15,915 bases of DNA from Candidatus Aminicenantota bacterium (GTDB taxonomy: Bacteria; Acidobacteriota; Aminicenantia; UBA2199). The notes under the pieces were generated by a model. That model was not told where the DNA came from. It saw only the letters and a program-made list of their open reading frames with translations, and did not search any database. A program made the position numbers and the translations under genes. Shown piece after piece: positions 8,363 through 15,915 of the stretch (its first letter is position 1; each line of letters opens with the position of its first letter). Location: contig JAHELQ010000063.1 of assembly GCA_024644125.1 (NCBI GenBank), positions 1 through 15,915 of the forward strand, read 5' to 3'.

Positions 8363-8555
8363 GCTACCAAATGCGTTTTGTTCATAACTTATTCAGAACA
8401 TGGCTTCAAACAAAACAAAAAATTGTCAACATTCCACTTCAAAGTAACAGATTTTGTCAATATTTCAGGGAATACCGGATGATAAAACCGTTATTAGTAC
8501 CTGGTACAAAATTTGCTATGAAAAGAATATGATTCACAAAAAGGAGAATTTATAA

Positions 8556-10808
8556 ATGGTTAAATCCAGGACCCTTATTATAATTTCAATCATTTTAATT
8601 CTAGGAGCGGCCGTCGCTTTGCAAGCCGATTCGATCAAGCTCTCGGAATCAAATGATTGCCAGTACCCATTTGTGTTGCCTTTCGGCAACGGAAAAATCA
8701 TGGTGGCGTGGAACGAATGGTATAGCGGAGATTACAAGTTATTTTACCGCGTTTATTCAAATGGTAGTTGGTCTGCCAAAGCGCTGATTTTCAACGTGAC
8801 TGAGCGATGCCAATGGCCGCAATTGGATATCGATTCGACCGGAACCATCCACATGATCTATATGCGTGGCATAGGAGCTTACCGGAAAGCCTATCATGGC
8901 CGTTACAGAGATGGGGTATGGACGGACGCAGGCCCGGTAAACCCCAACAGCAACCAGAATTCCACCTGGCCCCGCCTCACTATCGACGGCAGCGACTATC
9001 TCCATTCCGTATGGGGAGAAGACTGGCAACCGGATGCGCACGATAACGATATCCAGCACAGCTACAATACCGGAAGCGGCTGGAGCTCCCCGGTGTTCAT
9101 CAATATCACCCGTCTAACCACATCCTACCATCCGGGGCTCGACGCCAAGGGTTCCAAACAATTCGCGGTGTGGCAGGACGGAGTCTCCCCCTATTACGAT
9201 ATCCGGGTTGCCGAGAGGCAGAACGGTGGTGGTTGGGCGTCTCCGGTCATCATTTATGAAAGGTACGGCAATTGGCCCAATATCGCCGCGGACAATTACG
9301 GCAATGTGCACGTCATCTGGAATCACCCCGACGGCAGTCTGTATTACAAAAACCGGCTCGCCGGCAATTGGAGCGGTATCAAAAAATTGAACAATGCCAA
9401 ACGTGTCAGAAACTTCGCCTGGATCGAGGTAGACAACAGCAGCAACCTGTACGCCGCATGGCGCCAGGGGCCTGTCAGCGGTTGGGAAAATATCGCTTAC
9501 GCCAAAGGCGACCGGTTCGGCACTTTCGCCACCCCCCAGATCATCGGCAAGGGACTGGTCTGCAAACATCCGGTCATCAAGCCCGACGACTTCACCAAAA
9601 ACATCTATGTGGTGTGGTACGATGTTCTCACCAGCGTGTATCCTGATTCCGAGCACGGCCAGGTATGGTTCAATTCTGTAAATCCTCTGGGACAGGAATA
9701 TTACGCCATCGCCGGAACAACCAAATCCTTCGTCAAAGGTGAACCGGGTGTTGACAGCGACATGGGTGTGGCTGTATTGTCTGCCAATTCCCTGAGAATC
9801 AAAGAGGCAACAAAACATCTCGGCGGAACCTTGAATGAAGAGGGCATATCGCTGACTCCCACCTACGACGGCGGGACAGTGGTGGGTGGCATGAGCTTGT
9901 CCTATACCAACGGCGGCAGCGATTTTTACATCTTCAAAGTGGGAGCCGACGGTGCAAAATTATGGGGCAAAAACTTCGGCGGAACCAACAACGAATGGGG
10001 CTGCATGGTACAGGAAACCTCGGATAAAGGTTTTATCATCTCAGGCATGGGCAATTCTTTCACCAATGGCGAGAACGACCTGCTGGCCTTCAAGCTGGAC
10101 AGCGCGGGCAACAAAATCTGGCGAAACAACTTCGGCGGCCTGAACAACGAAGAGGGCGGTTATATCCAGCAAGTAAAAGACGGTGGCTATGTCCTCCTCG
10201 GCTATTCCAACACCTACACCAACGGCGGTTACGATTTCATCGTCTACCGTCTGGACAGCTCCGGCAATAAACTCTGGAGCAAAAACTACGGCGGAACCGC
10301 GGACGATAAAGGCATCTCCATCCGTCAAACAGCCGACGGCGGATTTATCATGATCGGCACCTCCGAGTCCTATACCGAAGGCGGCAAAGACATTCTGGTC
10401 TATAAATTGGACGCCAACGGCAATGTCACCTGGAAAAACAATTATGGTGGAACCCTCGACGATGAAGGATATTATATCGAACAAACCAGCGACGGAGGCT
10501 ATATCCTGGTGGGGAACACTCTCTCGTTCACCAATGGCGGCCTCGATATCCTGGTCTTCAAAACCAGCTCGAACGGCACCAAGGAATGGCGCCAGAATTA
10601 TGGAAGCACAGGAAACGAAGGCGGATATATGATCCGGCAAATTCAAGGCGGCGGGTATGTCATCATTGGAGTTACAGACACAGACACCAGAGGCGGCACA
10701 GACGCGGTAACCTACAAGCTCGACAGTAGCGGAAATGTCGCCTGGAAAAAAACATTGGGCGGAACCTACGACGAAAGCGCCTATTTTATCGAACCGATAA
10801 TCAAATAA
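8556..10808 (+). CDS. Secreted double beta-propeller repeat protein
   Basis: A 750-residue protein that starts at an ATG nine bases after AAGGAG. A signal peptide (TLIIISIILILGAAVALQA, cleavage near residue 24) is followed by about seven sialidase/BNR-like repeats (residues 30-400). Their recurring pattern is WPxIAxDxxGNxHVxW then a strand and GxWSxP, so this half is probably a seven-bladed propeller. From residue 419 come six repeats of exactly 52 residues (419-470, 471-522, 523-574, 575-626, 627-678, 679-730) and a closing partial copy (731-750). Each carries FGGTxxExG, DGGYxxxG, SxTNGGxDxxVxKLDSxGNxxW. No sialidase catalytic set, lipobox or surface anchor was recognised. It likely binds or displays ligands outside the cell; no enzyme activity can be assigned. 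It is a single-gene unit between its own promoter and a terminator, divergent from the tricorns. Confidence 0.85.
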   Translation: MVKSRTLIIISIILILGAAVALQADSIKLSESNDCQYPFVLPFGNGKIMVAWNEWYSGDYKLFYRVYSNGSWSAKALIFNVTERCQWPQLDIDSTGTIHMIYMRGIGAYRKAYHGRYRDGVWTDAGPVNPNSNQNSTWPRLTIDGSDYLHSVWGEDWQPDAHDNDIQHSYNTGSGWSSPVFINITRLTTSYHPGLDAKGSKQFAVWQDGVSPYYDIRVAERQNGGGWASPVIIYERYGNWPNIAADNYGNVHVIWNHPDGSLYYKNRLAGNWSGIKKLNNAKRVRNFAWIEVDNSSNLYAAWRQGPVSGWENIAYAKGDRFGTFATPQIIGKGLVCKHPVIKPDDFTKNIYVVWYDVLTSVYPDSEHGQVWFNSVNPLGQEYYAIAGTTKSFVKGEPGVDSDMGVAVLSANSLRIKEATKHLGGTLNEEGISLTPTYDGGTVVGGMSLSYTNGGSDFYIFKVGADGAKLWGKNFGGTNNEWGCMVQETSDKGFIISGMGNSFTNGENDLLAFKLDSAGNKIWRNNFGGLNNEEGGYIQQVKDGGYVLLGYSNTYTNGGYDFIVYRLDSSGNKLWSKNYGGTADDKGISIRQTADGGFIMIGTSESYTEGGKDILVYKLDANGNVTWKNNYGGTLDDEGYYIEQTSDGGYILVGNTLSFTNGGLDILVFKTSSNGTKEWRQNYGSTGNEGGYMIRQIQGGGYVIIGVTDTDTRGGTDAVTYKLDSSGNVAWKKTLGGTYDESAYFIEPIIK
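9810..10745 (+). repeat. Six in-frame 156-bp tandem repeats
   Basis: The coding sequence contains six consecutive units of exactly 156 bp with no length variation, each encoding one 52-residue propeller-type blade. Protein-level similarity between units is high at fixed Gly, Asp and Trp positions. The DNA has diverged, so the array is old and unlikely to be recombining freely. A 20-codon partial unit follows and ends the gene. Confidence 0.85.
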
Positions 10809-10842
10809 TTACTAAATAATAATTCCGGCAAAAACCTAAAAG

Positions 10843-10890
10843 AGGATCTGGTGATTTTGGAAATTCAAAATCGCCGGGTCCTTTTTTTTT
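10843..10890 (+). terminator. Strong intrinsic terminator, possibly bidirectional
   Basis: Arms 10843-10859 and 10866-10882 pair over 17 bp with three G-U wobbles and a 6-nt loop, followed by nine T at 10882-10890. It ends transcription of the repeat-protein gene 34 nt after its stop. On - the same stem is followed by T-rich sequence (CTCTTTTAGGTTTTT), so it may also serve the convergent membrane-protein gene. Confidence 0.93.
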
Positions 10891-10907
10891 GGAAAAACAA
10901 ACTATCC

Positions 10908-11807
10908 TCAAAAACGTAAGGCGAACGGTAACAAAAAGAAGAACAAAATCCACCATTTGGCCGAGGGGTACTCCCGCAAAGATTTCCATTGAATCAATCC
11001 GGCGGTACACAAGAGAAGCGCGAAAACCGCGATCCCAACAGCGATCATAGTCGCGCCGCCGGCGTCAAATTCCCCACCCGTAAGGTTTTTAACCCAAAAA
11101 AGAGGAACATCCACCAGAGCTTGATAATAGTCGAACAAAAAAAACACCTCGACAAAGTAGATGAATCCGGTCAGCATACCTGCGCCGAAACGGAGAGTCA
11201 ATATAAGCAACATTATCAACGGCGCATAAAAATATAGCAGATGCGGCCACCGGAGATACGGACTGGCCGACACCGGCTTCTCGATGAAAGACAGCGAACC
11301 GCTCCTCGCCGGTAACACTCTCTGGAGTAAGAACCGTTCATATTGTTTTTCGTAATACTTACCCGAACACTCCTGCACCAGTAATCCGTAAGGGAAAAGT
11401 TTTGTGACCGACCGCCCCGGGCAACTATACACGATGAATCTCCCTAAATCCACCATACCCGGCGTTTCACGCCGGTTTTCAATTATAGATCCAATCGGTG
11501 TGGATAAATCGTAATAAGATATGACAGTGAGGGTATTTTTGCCAAAACCGCCGGTTTTTTCCAACTCCTCTTTAGCCTTCGCCTCACTGGAAAAACCAAG
11601 AAAGGAATACTGAATGCCGGAAAGAACAGGTTTGTTTTGCAATTCCAACCGGTTCATGTGCCAGCAAAAACCCAGATTCAAGATCCTGAGCATCGCCAAC
11701 ACAGCCACCAACCCCACGAGCGTCAATAGCGGGCGGCGGAGCTGAACTTTTTTTCGGTGAACACTCTGATTGTACATGGTAGGCATTGAAGAATACATCA
11801 TATTCAC
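10908..11807 (-). CDS. Membrane protein of unknown function, five predicted helices
   Basis: I do not recognise this family. The frame is open from a TTG at 11822, but AGGGAG (11819-11814) lies inside that extension, six bases before a GTG at 11807, so the GTG is preferred; an ATG at 11801 is also possible. Counted from the GTG, one hydrophobic helix lies near residues 25-44 (LLTLVGLVAVLAMLRIL). A soluble loop of about 150 residues follows, probably outside the cytoplasm and with few motifs. Four helices then fill the C-terminal third (around LLYFYAPLIMLLILTL, GFIYFVEVFFLFDYY, MIAVGIAVFALLLCTAGL and WWILFFFLLPFAL). The layout (anchor, large external loop, helix bundle) suggests a sensor, transporter accessory or assembly factor; none can be chosen. 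It follows the M28 peptidase gene by about 80 nt on the same strand, with a hairpin between them. Confidence 0.75.
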   Translation of the reverse strand: MNMMYSSMPTMYNQSVHRKKVQLRRPLLTLVGLVAVLAMLRILNLGFCWHMNRLELQNKPVLSGIQYSFLGFSSEAKAKEELEKTGGFGKNTLTVISYYDLSTPIGSIIENRRETPGMVDLGRFIVYSCPGRSVTKLFPYGLLVQECSGKYYEKQYERFLLQRVLPARSGSLSFIEKPVSASPYLRWPHLLYFYAPLIMLLILTLRFGAGMLTGFIYFVEVFFLFDYYQALVDVPLFWVKNLTGGEFDAGGATMIAVGIAVFALLLCTAGLIQWKSLREYPSAKWWILFFFLLPFALRF

Positions 11808-11824
11808 ATTAGTCTCCCTCAAAT

Positions 11825-11856
11825 AAAGTGTAACGGCCCATGGCCGCTAACACTTT
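11825..11856 (-). terminator. Hairpin between M28 gene and membrane-protein gene
   Basis: AAAGTGT (11825-11831) pairs with ACACTTT (11850-11856), and inside it CGGCC (11834-11838) pairs with GGCCG (11842-11846) around a 3-nt loop. On - the stem runs into TTTATTTG, a weak U-run. It could be a partial terminator that lowers expression of the membrane-protein gene, or an RNA-stability element. Confidence 0.5.
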
Positions 11857-11888
11857 ACTGCCTCAGTCGAGAAAAGTCAACAGATAAC

Positions 11889-13352
11889 TTACCGGTCCGC
11901 CCACAAATAAGATGCGACAAAAGCGAGACGCGAGACATCCGCCAGCATATCTGGATTGATGCGGTAGATCGTGTCCCCGGTTTGATGATAATGAAGATGC
12001 GGGCCATTGGAATAAAAACTGGCGCAAGCGGCTCCTTTCAAAAAAAATGGCGCAAAATCAGAACTGCGTACGCCCACCCGCTTGATGACATGGGTTTGCT
12101 TCAACGTATTCACCCATTTATCCGCCTGCTGAATCACCTGCTTCAACGTTTCCGGTTTTTCAGTCACGGCGCAACCGGTACTGTCGCCCTCCCCCACCAT
12201 GTCGAAATTGAACATGGAGTCCACTTTCTTAAATTGCGAGGGTACGTGATCAGCGAAAAAATTGGATCCCATCAAGCCCATCTCCTCGCCGCCGAACAAT
12301 ACGAATACCACCGACCGTTTGGGTTGAATATCCAATTGGGCAAACGCCTCGGCAATCTCCATCACCGCCGCGCTGCCGCTGGCGTTATCGTCGGCTCCTG
12401 CGAAATGGAACCCCGCATGCAATCCGCAATGATCGTAATGGCCGCCCAGCACGAGGCATTCATCCTTCAAAGAGGGATCGCTCCCTTCGACATAACCTAC
12501 GACATTATAGCCGATACCTTTGGGATCATGCCGGGACACTACCCGGTAATCGATTTCACTCTTGAGATAGAAGGAATTGGGCCTCTGTTTGTCCAATAGT
12601 TCTTTTTTCAAAGTTTTGCTATCGAGGTTTTTCTCTTTGAGCAGTAAATCCGCCGATTTTTCATCGATAATGACCGGAGTGAAACCGGCGATAAAATCTC
12701 CATTGGGATTGGCGTCTGGGCTGGGATAAATGTAGATCACGCCCAACGCGCCTCTATCTTTGGCGGTCTTCATGCGGAAACGGTGATGATCGTATGTATC
12801 GTACCGATCGTCGGCCCGGTCGGGTTTGCCGCGGAAGCACACTACATACTTGCCCTTGACATCGATTCCTTCGTAATCGTCGTAGCCCAGATCCGGCGCG
12901 GAAATTCCCCATCCGGCAAATACGGCTTTTGCCCGGTGATGGCCGGAATCGCTGTAGAGAATAGGGAAAAATCCCTGCCCCAGACTCAGCGCTTGTTCTT
13001 TTAGAGTGCCGCCCTCTGCCGGTAAATAGAAGGTCATCTCGGCCTCTTCGACGACTGTGTAGGGCGAAGGGTAGGCTTGCAAATACCCATCGGTTTCATT
13101 CATCGGCTTCAAACCCCATTGCTTGAATTTGGACGCAGCCCAATTCGCGGCTTTTGTATATCCCTCATGGCCAGTCAAGCGGCCGGCGAATTCCTCCGAC
13201 GAAATGGTCTTGCAATAATTGTAGGGATCCATTGGCTGAATGGAAGCCAACCCCTTCTGGATTTGCGAATCATCCGCCCCTTCCATCGAGAAAGGCGCGA
13301 ATACCATATGGATAATGGCAAAACTAATACAGATATAGGTAAAACGCTTCAT
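11889..13352 (-). CDS. Secreted M28-family zinc aminopeptidase with PA-like insert
   Basis: The true start is the ATG at 13352, with AGGAG seven bases upstream. The frame extends further to 13664, but that extension overlaps the glycosidase gene and looks non-coding. The 487-residue product has a signal peptide (cleavage near SMEGA, residue 26). A PA-like domain is inserted around residues 125-280. The full M28 metal set is present: His305 (GGHYDH), Asp321 (GADDNASG), catalytic Glu356 and ligand Glu357 (FGGEEMG), Asp384 (FDMVGEG) and His456 (HYHQTGDT). It should bind two zinc ions and release N-terminal amino acids from peptides in the periplasm or outside. It lies 85 nt after the GH63 gene, probably cotranscribed. 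In Thermoplasma, aminopeptidases finish the work of tricorn, so the nearby tricorn pair suggests one pathway. Confidence 0.93.
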   Translation of the reverse strand: MKRFTYICISFAIIHMVFAPFSMEGADDSQIQKGLASIQPMDPYNYCKTISSEEFAGRLTGHEGYTKAANWAASKFKQWGLKPMNETDGYLQAYPSPYTVVEEAEMTFYLPAEGGTLKEQALSLGQGFFPILYSDSGHHRAKAVFAGWGISAPDLGYDDYEGIDVKGKYVVCFRGKPDRADDRYDTYDHHRFRMKTAKDRGALGVIYIYPSPDANPNGDFIAGFTPVIIDEKSADLLLKEKNLDSKTLKKELLDKQRPNSFYLKSEIDYRVVSRHDPKGIGYNVVGYVEGSDPSLKDECLVLGGHYDHCGLHAGFHFAGADDNASGSAAVMEIAEAFAQLDIQPKRSVVFVLFGGEEMGLMGSNFFADHVPSQFKKVDSMFNFDMVGEGDSTGCAVTEKPETLKQVIQQADKWVNTLKQTHVIKRVGVRSSDFAPFFLKGAACASFYSNGPHLHYHQTGDTIYRINPDMLADVSRLAFVASYLWADR

Positions 13353-13437
13353 TTTTACACTCCTGTCGTGATTTTCACACAGTAATAGAAAGTTGTTCCG
13401 GCCATAAGACTGGATACGGAATTCCAATCCCAAAAGT

Positions 13438-15357
13438 TTAGTGAATCGGTTTTTCCGGAGCCGGCATGAAGCCCTCTTCGATGAAGGAGATAATCCCGAA
13501 CAAGGCACCCCAGGAATGGAAACGGTCGCTGGAAAGGCGGCTATCGTCGCCGGTCCCGGTGATGGACGAATAATTCTCGCTGACATATCCTTTGCGGTTC
13601 CATTCATCCAGCAGCAACCGTAGGGATTTCTCCGCCAATCGACGCTGGGCGTCCCTAAAGCCATAATGACGCAGACTCAGATAGGTGAGAAAATTCAAAG
13701 GCGGCCAGATCGCCCCCTTCCAATACCGTTGCCGCAAAAAATCCGGATCATTGCGGGCGATGGAGGGAAGCATCCACTCACCATAAAACTCCCGGGGATC
13801 GAAAAAGTGTTCCATCATCGACTTCGCCTGTTTGGCCGAGGGAATCTTCGCCAACAACGGGTAAAACAGCGTGGGAGACAACCGGAAGGAAAACTCGCCG
13901 GTATCGGTCCGCCGGTTGAGATAAAAACCGGTTCCGTAATGCCACAACTCCCCCATTTTTTTTGCCAATCGCCGCGACCGTTCCTGCAATTCACGCCGCT
14001 CTCCCTTCCGGCCCAATATCCCCGCCATCTCCGCCAGAGCATTGCAATCGGCGATATATAGGGAGGTCAATCCCACATCCTGCAATTCGAGGGTATTCTT
14101 CTCCCGGTTGAACGGTACCCCTGTATACATGGGGGAATCATCCATGCCGGACTCGTAGCCGGCGGTTCGTTTGGTCCGGACAGCAGGCTCAGCGAACGGA
14201 TTCTGCGCTTCGTGGGAACCGTAACTGAGCAACCCCTCGTTCAGCCTTTTCTTCACCCACCACCGGTTCCATCCCAGCAAATCGTCGAACGTCGCTTCGA
14301 GAAACCAACGCTCAGGGTATTTTTTGTAAATCTCCCGCACCATAAGCCCGCCCACCGGCGGTTGCGAACGGTCCCACGACTTGCTGCCGTTGCCGCGGTT
14401 GTCATTGGGAATGAAGCCCTCGTCGGTTTTGCCCCGCAAATGCTCGATCACGTTGGCGAAGGCCAGATCGCGACTTTCAAGCGCTGTCATGTAAGCGAGA
14501 AAAAAATTATCCCAGCCAAATAGACAATAACCGCCGTACTCCTCATTCCAGAGCCGGCCCACGGTGGAGACCACCCTGTCCCCTTTGGGCTCGTAAATAG
14601 TATTCCAGGCGATTCCCGCCTGCACCGCCAGATAAGCTCCGGATAATTCCCCAAATTGGGCGGCCCGGTTCACCAACTCCCCCTTGCGAAGATCCACAAG
14701 CGCCTTTATCTCCTCCAGGCTGCGAGATTTACCGGTGGAGATACCGATCGACTGTTCCGTGACAAAAAACGAAATATGAGGCGTTTTGACTGGAATATAA
14801 GGATCCGCTACATGAGGGGTTGTCACAAAGATTTTCACTTCCCGTCGCGGCAGTCTGGCCACCAAATGATCGCCGTTCCGCTCCAACAAACCGGGCCGGT
14901 TCCACAACATCCCCGTCTCCGCAATCAATTTCACCGGCGAGGAAGGCTTCTTCGCGGGAGTGACCAATAAAACCAGATCTTCTCCATCTGTGGCCGACTC
15001 CACCCGGGCTATGAGTGTCTCCCAGGAAACATCGAGGCAGGTGTAACTCCCGTCATAAGCGTGAAAGCCGGGCCTCACCTCTTCGACGCCTTTCCCGCTG
15101 CGGCCGATCAACGCTTCGCCGAGATATTTCTCCTCCAACCAGTAATGCTGTTTGAACGCCAAATTGATAGCGAAGCCTTCCGGCAGCAAAACGTGTTGCA
15201 AGACACTGCGGGTGTTCCAGGTATTCCAGCCCCGGACCAACCGGCTTTTTATCTCACGGTATTCGGCACAATCACCCTGGGAAACCGCCGATGAAAGGCT
15301 GCCGATGCCCAATACGAACATCATTGCCAATGAAACGATCACACATCTTTTTCTCAT
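13438..15357 (-). CDS. Secreted GH63-type alpha-glycosidase
   Basis: The protein has 639 residues. AGGAG lies five bases before the ATG, and a signal peptide ends near LSSAVS (residue 26). An N-terminal beta-sandwich (about 40-230) contains GWNTWNTRSVLQHVLLPEG, a stretch typical of the bacterial GH63 YgjK-like enzymes. The C-terminal half (about 240-639) is an (alpha/alpha)6 barrel with GWDNFF, YESGMDDSP, YWKGAIWPPLNFLTY and SENYSSITG. By comparison with YgjK the catalytic acid should be Asp406 (SGMD) and the base Glu594 (SEN). The enzyme should hydrolyse alpha-linked disaccharides or glycan ends with inversion; specificity (glucosyl or mannosyl) cannot be told. It is the first gene of the - strand unit, read from the promoter at 15414-15442, with the M28 peptidase gene next. 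Confidence 0.9.
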   Translation of the reverse strand: MRKRCVIVSLAMMFVLGIGSLSSAVSQGDCAEYREIKSRLVRGWNTWNTRSVLQHVLLPEGFAINLAFKQHYWLEEKYLGEALIGRSGKGVEEVRPGFHAYDGSYTCLDVSWETLIARVESATDGEDLVLLVTPAKKPSSPVKLIAETGMLWNRPGLLERNGDHLVARLPRREVKIFVTTPHVADPYIPVKTPHISFFVTEQSIGISTGKSRSLEEIKALVDLRKGELVNRAAQFGELSGAYLAVQAGIAWNTIYEPKGDRVVSTVGRLWNEEYGGYCLFGWDNFFLAYMTALESRDLAFANVIEHLRGKTDEGFIPNDNRGNGSKSWDRSQPPVGGLMVREIYKKYPERWFLEATFDDLLGWNRWWVKKRLNEGLLSYGSHEAQNPFAEPAVRTKRTAGYESGMDDSPMYTGVPFNREKNTLELQDVGLTSLYIADCNALAEMAGILGRKGERRELQERSRRLAKKMGELWHYGTGFYLNRRTDTGEFSFRLSPTLFYPLLAKIPSAKQAKSMMEHFFDPREFYGEWMLPSIARNDPDFLRQRYWKGAIWPPLNFLTYLSLRHYGFRDAQRRLAEKSLRLLLDEWNRKGYVSENYSSITGTGDDSRLSSDRFHSWGALFGIISFIEEGFMPAPEKPIH

Positions 15358-15413
15358 ACTTTCTCCTGGGCATCCAGTCAGTCTGAATAAATATCTGATA
15401 TATCACCAAAAGT

Positions 15414-15442
15414 ATTATAAAATATAATCTCCTCAATTTCAA
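15414..15442 (-). promoter_or_regulatory. Sigma70 promoter of the GH63 gene
   Basis: On - TTGAAA (15442-15437), a 17-nt spacer and a perfect TATAAT (15419-15414). Transcription should start near 15407, giving a leader of about 50 nt. The -35 box adjoins the IS remnant, so the element's end may form part of this promoter's upstream region. Confidence 0.7.
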
Positions 15443-15667
15443 GTGGACTCCCAGGAGCCAGGTTACAAAGCGTGTTTGGTAAAACCTGGTCATATATGGA
15501 TAAATGGGAGTAAGATCAAAGACAATGCATCGAAGCATCTGCCGTGGAGTTATGGTCGTATGAAGAAAGAGATAAAAAGAATTCAATCTGAAATTTTGGC
15601 CGAGGCAGATCGCATCGACTCGGAAGAAGATAAAATCTATGGCGAAAACAAGAGTTATAGAGATTAA
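15443..15667 (+). pseudogene. Remnant of an IS1182-like transposase
   Basis: A 74-codon open stretch (GTG to TAA) contains NGSKIKDNASKHLPWSYGRM followed by a charged helix ending DRIDSEEDKIYGEN. Full IS1182-family transposases carry the same sequence pattern in mid-protein (DGTKIKANASKH, then AMSYGRM and a Glu/Lys-rich helix with IDxEEDxxYG). Only this middle piece remains, out of a protein of roughly 450-500 residues. The Asp of DGTK, probably one of the catalytic acids, is Asn here. No start, terminal inverted repeat or target duplication was found, and the continuation after the stop is not recognisable in any frame. It is a decayed insertion relic, not a functional gene. Confidence 0.72.
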
Positions 15668-15915
15668 ATTCCTGAGAGGAGGGCGAGGGGGCGAGGGGAC
15701 AGGCGAAACAGGAGCAGGATGGCAGCAGGGAAGATCTACATCGGTAGCATCGATGGTTGCATGCGATGCCCGGTTCGGCTGCCGTTGCGAACAAATATGC
15801 AAAAATTTATAAGCCGGCATATAATCAATCTGTTCCCATTACTTCCCTCATCGCTCCATGCGCGTATCGGACGGACTGTCCTATGTCACCAACAATAATC
15901 AATGCGCCAGCCCCA
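15668..15915. other. Region without recognisable gene
   Basis: It begins with a purine-rich, G-rich tract (about 15672-15735, with runs of G at 15681-15683, 15687-15691 and 15695-15698). Mixed sequence follows in which short frames open to the window edge on both strands. Nothing in it matches a gene, RNA or repeat I can name. Confidence 0.5.

Larger units (their letters stand above)
8117..8555. other. Divergent intergenic control region
   Basis: These 439 nt separate the tricorn operon (-) from the secreted repeat-protein gene (+). They hold two sigma70-type promoters pointing outward (8264-8292 on - and 8334-8362 on +) whose -35 boxes lie about 42 bp apart. There is an AT-rich palindrome (ATTATAT/ATATAAT, 8166-8181), an 8-bp inverted repeat over the + promoter, and two copies of TTGTCAA-N-ATT at 8423 and 8454. 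A 76-codon frame here (8126-8356, -) spans the - promoter and has no recognisable product. Leaders of about 140 nt (-) and 187 nt (+) are implied. Confidence 0.6.

Noticed and set aside
9114..9818. 234-codon frame on - inside the secreted repeat-protein gene
   Set aside because: It is antisense to a repeat-rich gene whose protein is clearly real. Biased codon use in the repeats keeps stops out of the opposite strand; the same applies to 10041-10646.
13353..13664. N-terminal extension of the M28 peptidase frame by 104 codons
   Set aside because: It overlaps the end of the GH63 gene, lacks a ribosome binding site at its start and encodes no recognisable domain, while an internal ATG at 13352 has AGGAG and leads straight into a signal peptide.
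15825..15914. Open frame on - at the right edge reading ALIIVGDIGQSVRYAHGAMR and ending in TGA
   Set aside because: It could be the C-terminus of a gene entering from the right, and ALIIVGD recalls the ends of some methylases, but 29 open codons are expected by chance and no family match is clear.
15858..15915. ATG-started frame on + at the right edge
   Set aside because: No ribosome binding site and too short (19 codons) to judge before the window ends.

Overview
The window reads as chromosomal DNA of a free-living, probably Gram-negative heterotrophic bacterium. Shine-Dalgarno sites and sigma70-type promoters are clear, and five of the genes encode proteins with N-terminal signal peptides. 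Secreted bacterial tricorn proteases next to M28 peptidases, together with roadblock/V4R genes, would fit environmental lineages such as Acidobacteria, Aminicenantes or KSB1. That placement is only a guess; nothing here fixes the taxonomy.

Region 1 (1-1541, AT-rich): the 3' end of a V4R-domain gene on + with an intrinsic terminator, then on - two small roadblock/LC7 genes that form an operon. Between them lies a 111-nt nested inverted repeat. Together they suggest a small-GTPase or metal/ligand-sensing signalling module, although no GTPase gene is visible. Region 2 (1542-8116, -): two tandem, 23-nt-spaced, secreted tricorn-protease paralogues, both with the His/Ser/Glu catalytic residues. They differ at the Ser that precedes the catalytic His. 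Region 3 (8117-8555): a divergent control region with two good promoters facing opposite ways. Region 4 (8556-10808, +): a secreted 750-residue protein with a seven-bladed-looking propeller followed by six exact 52-residue repeats, closed by a strong terminator. Region 5 (10891-15442, -): a probable operon or semi-operon. It runs from a promoter through a secreted GH63-type glycosidase and a secreted M28 zinc peptidase with a PA-like insert to a five-helix membrane protein of unknown function. Region 6 (15443-15915): a remnant of an IS1182-like transposase, then sequence without a recognisable gene.

The common theme of regions 2-5 is breakdown of peptides and glycans outside the cytoplasm. 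Tricorns would cut peptides to short oligopeptides, the M28 enzyme would trim them to amino acids, and the GH63 enzyme would remove alpha-linked sugars. The repeat protein, transcribed divergently from the tricorns, may bind or display substrates at the surface. The strongest candidates for something undescribed are the V4R/roadblock cluster with its structured repeat, the paired non-identical tricorns, and the double-propeller protein.
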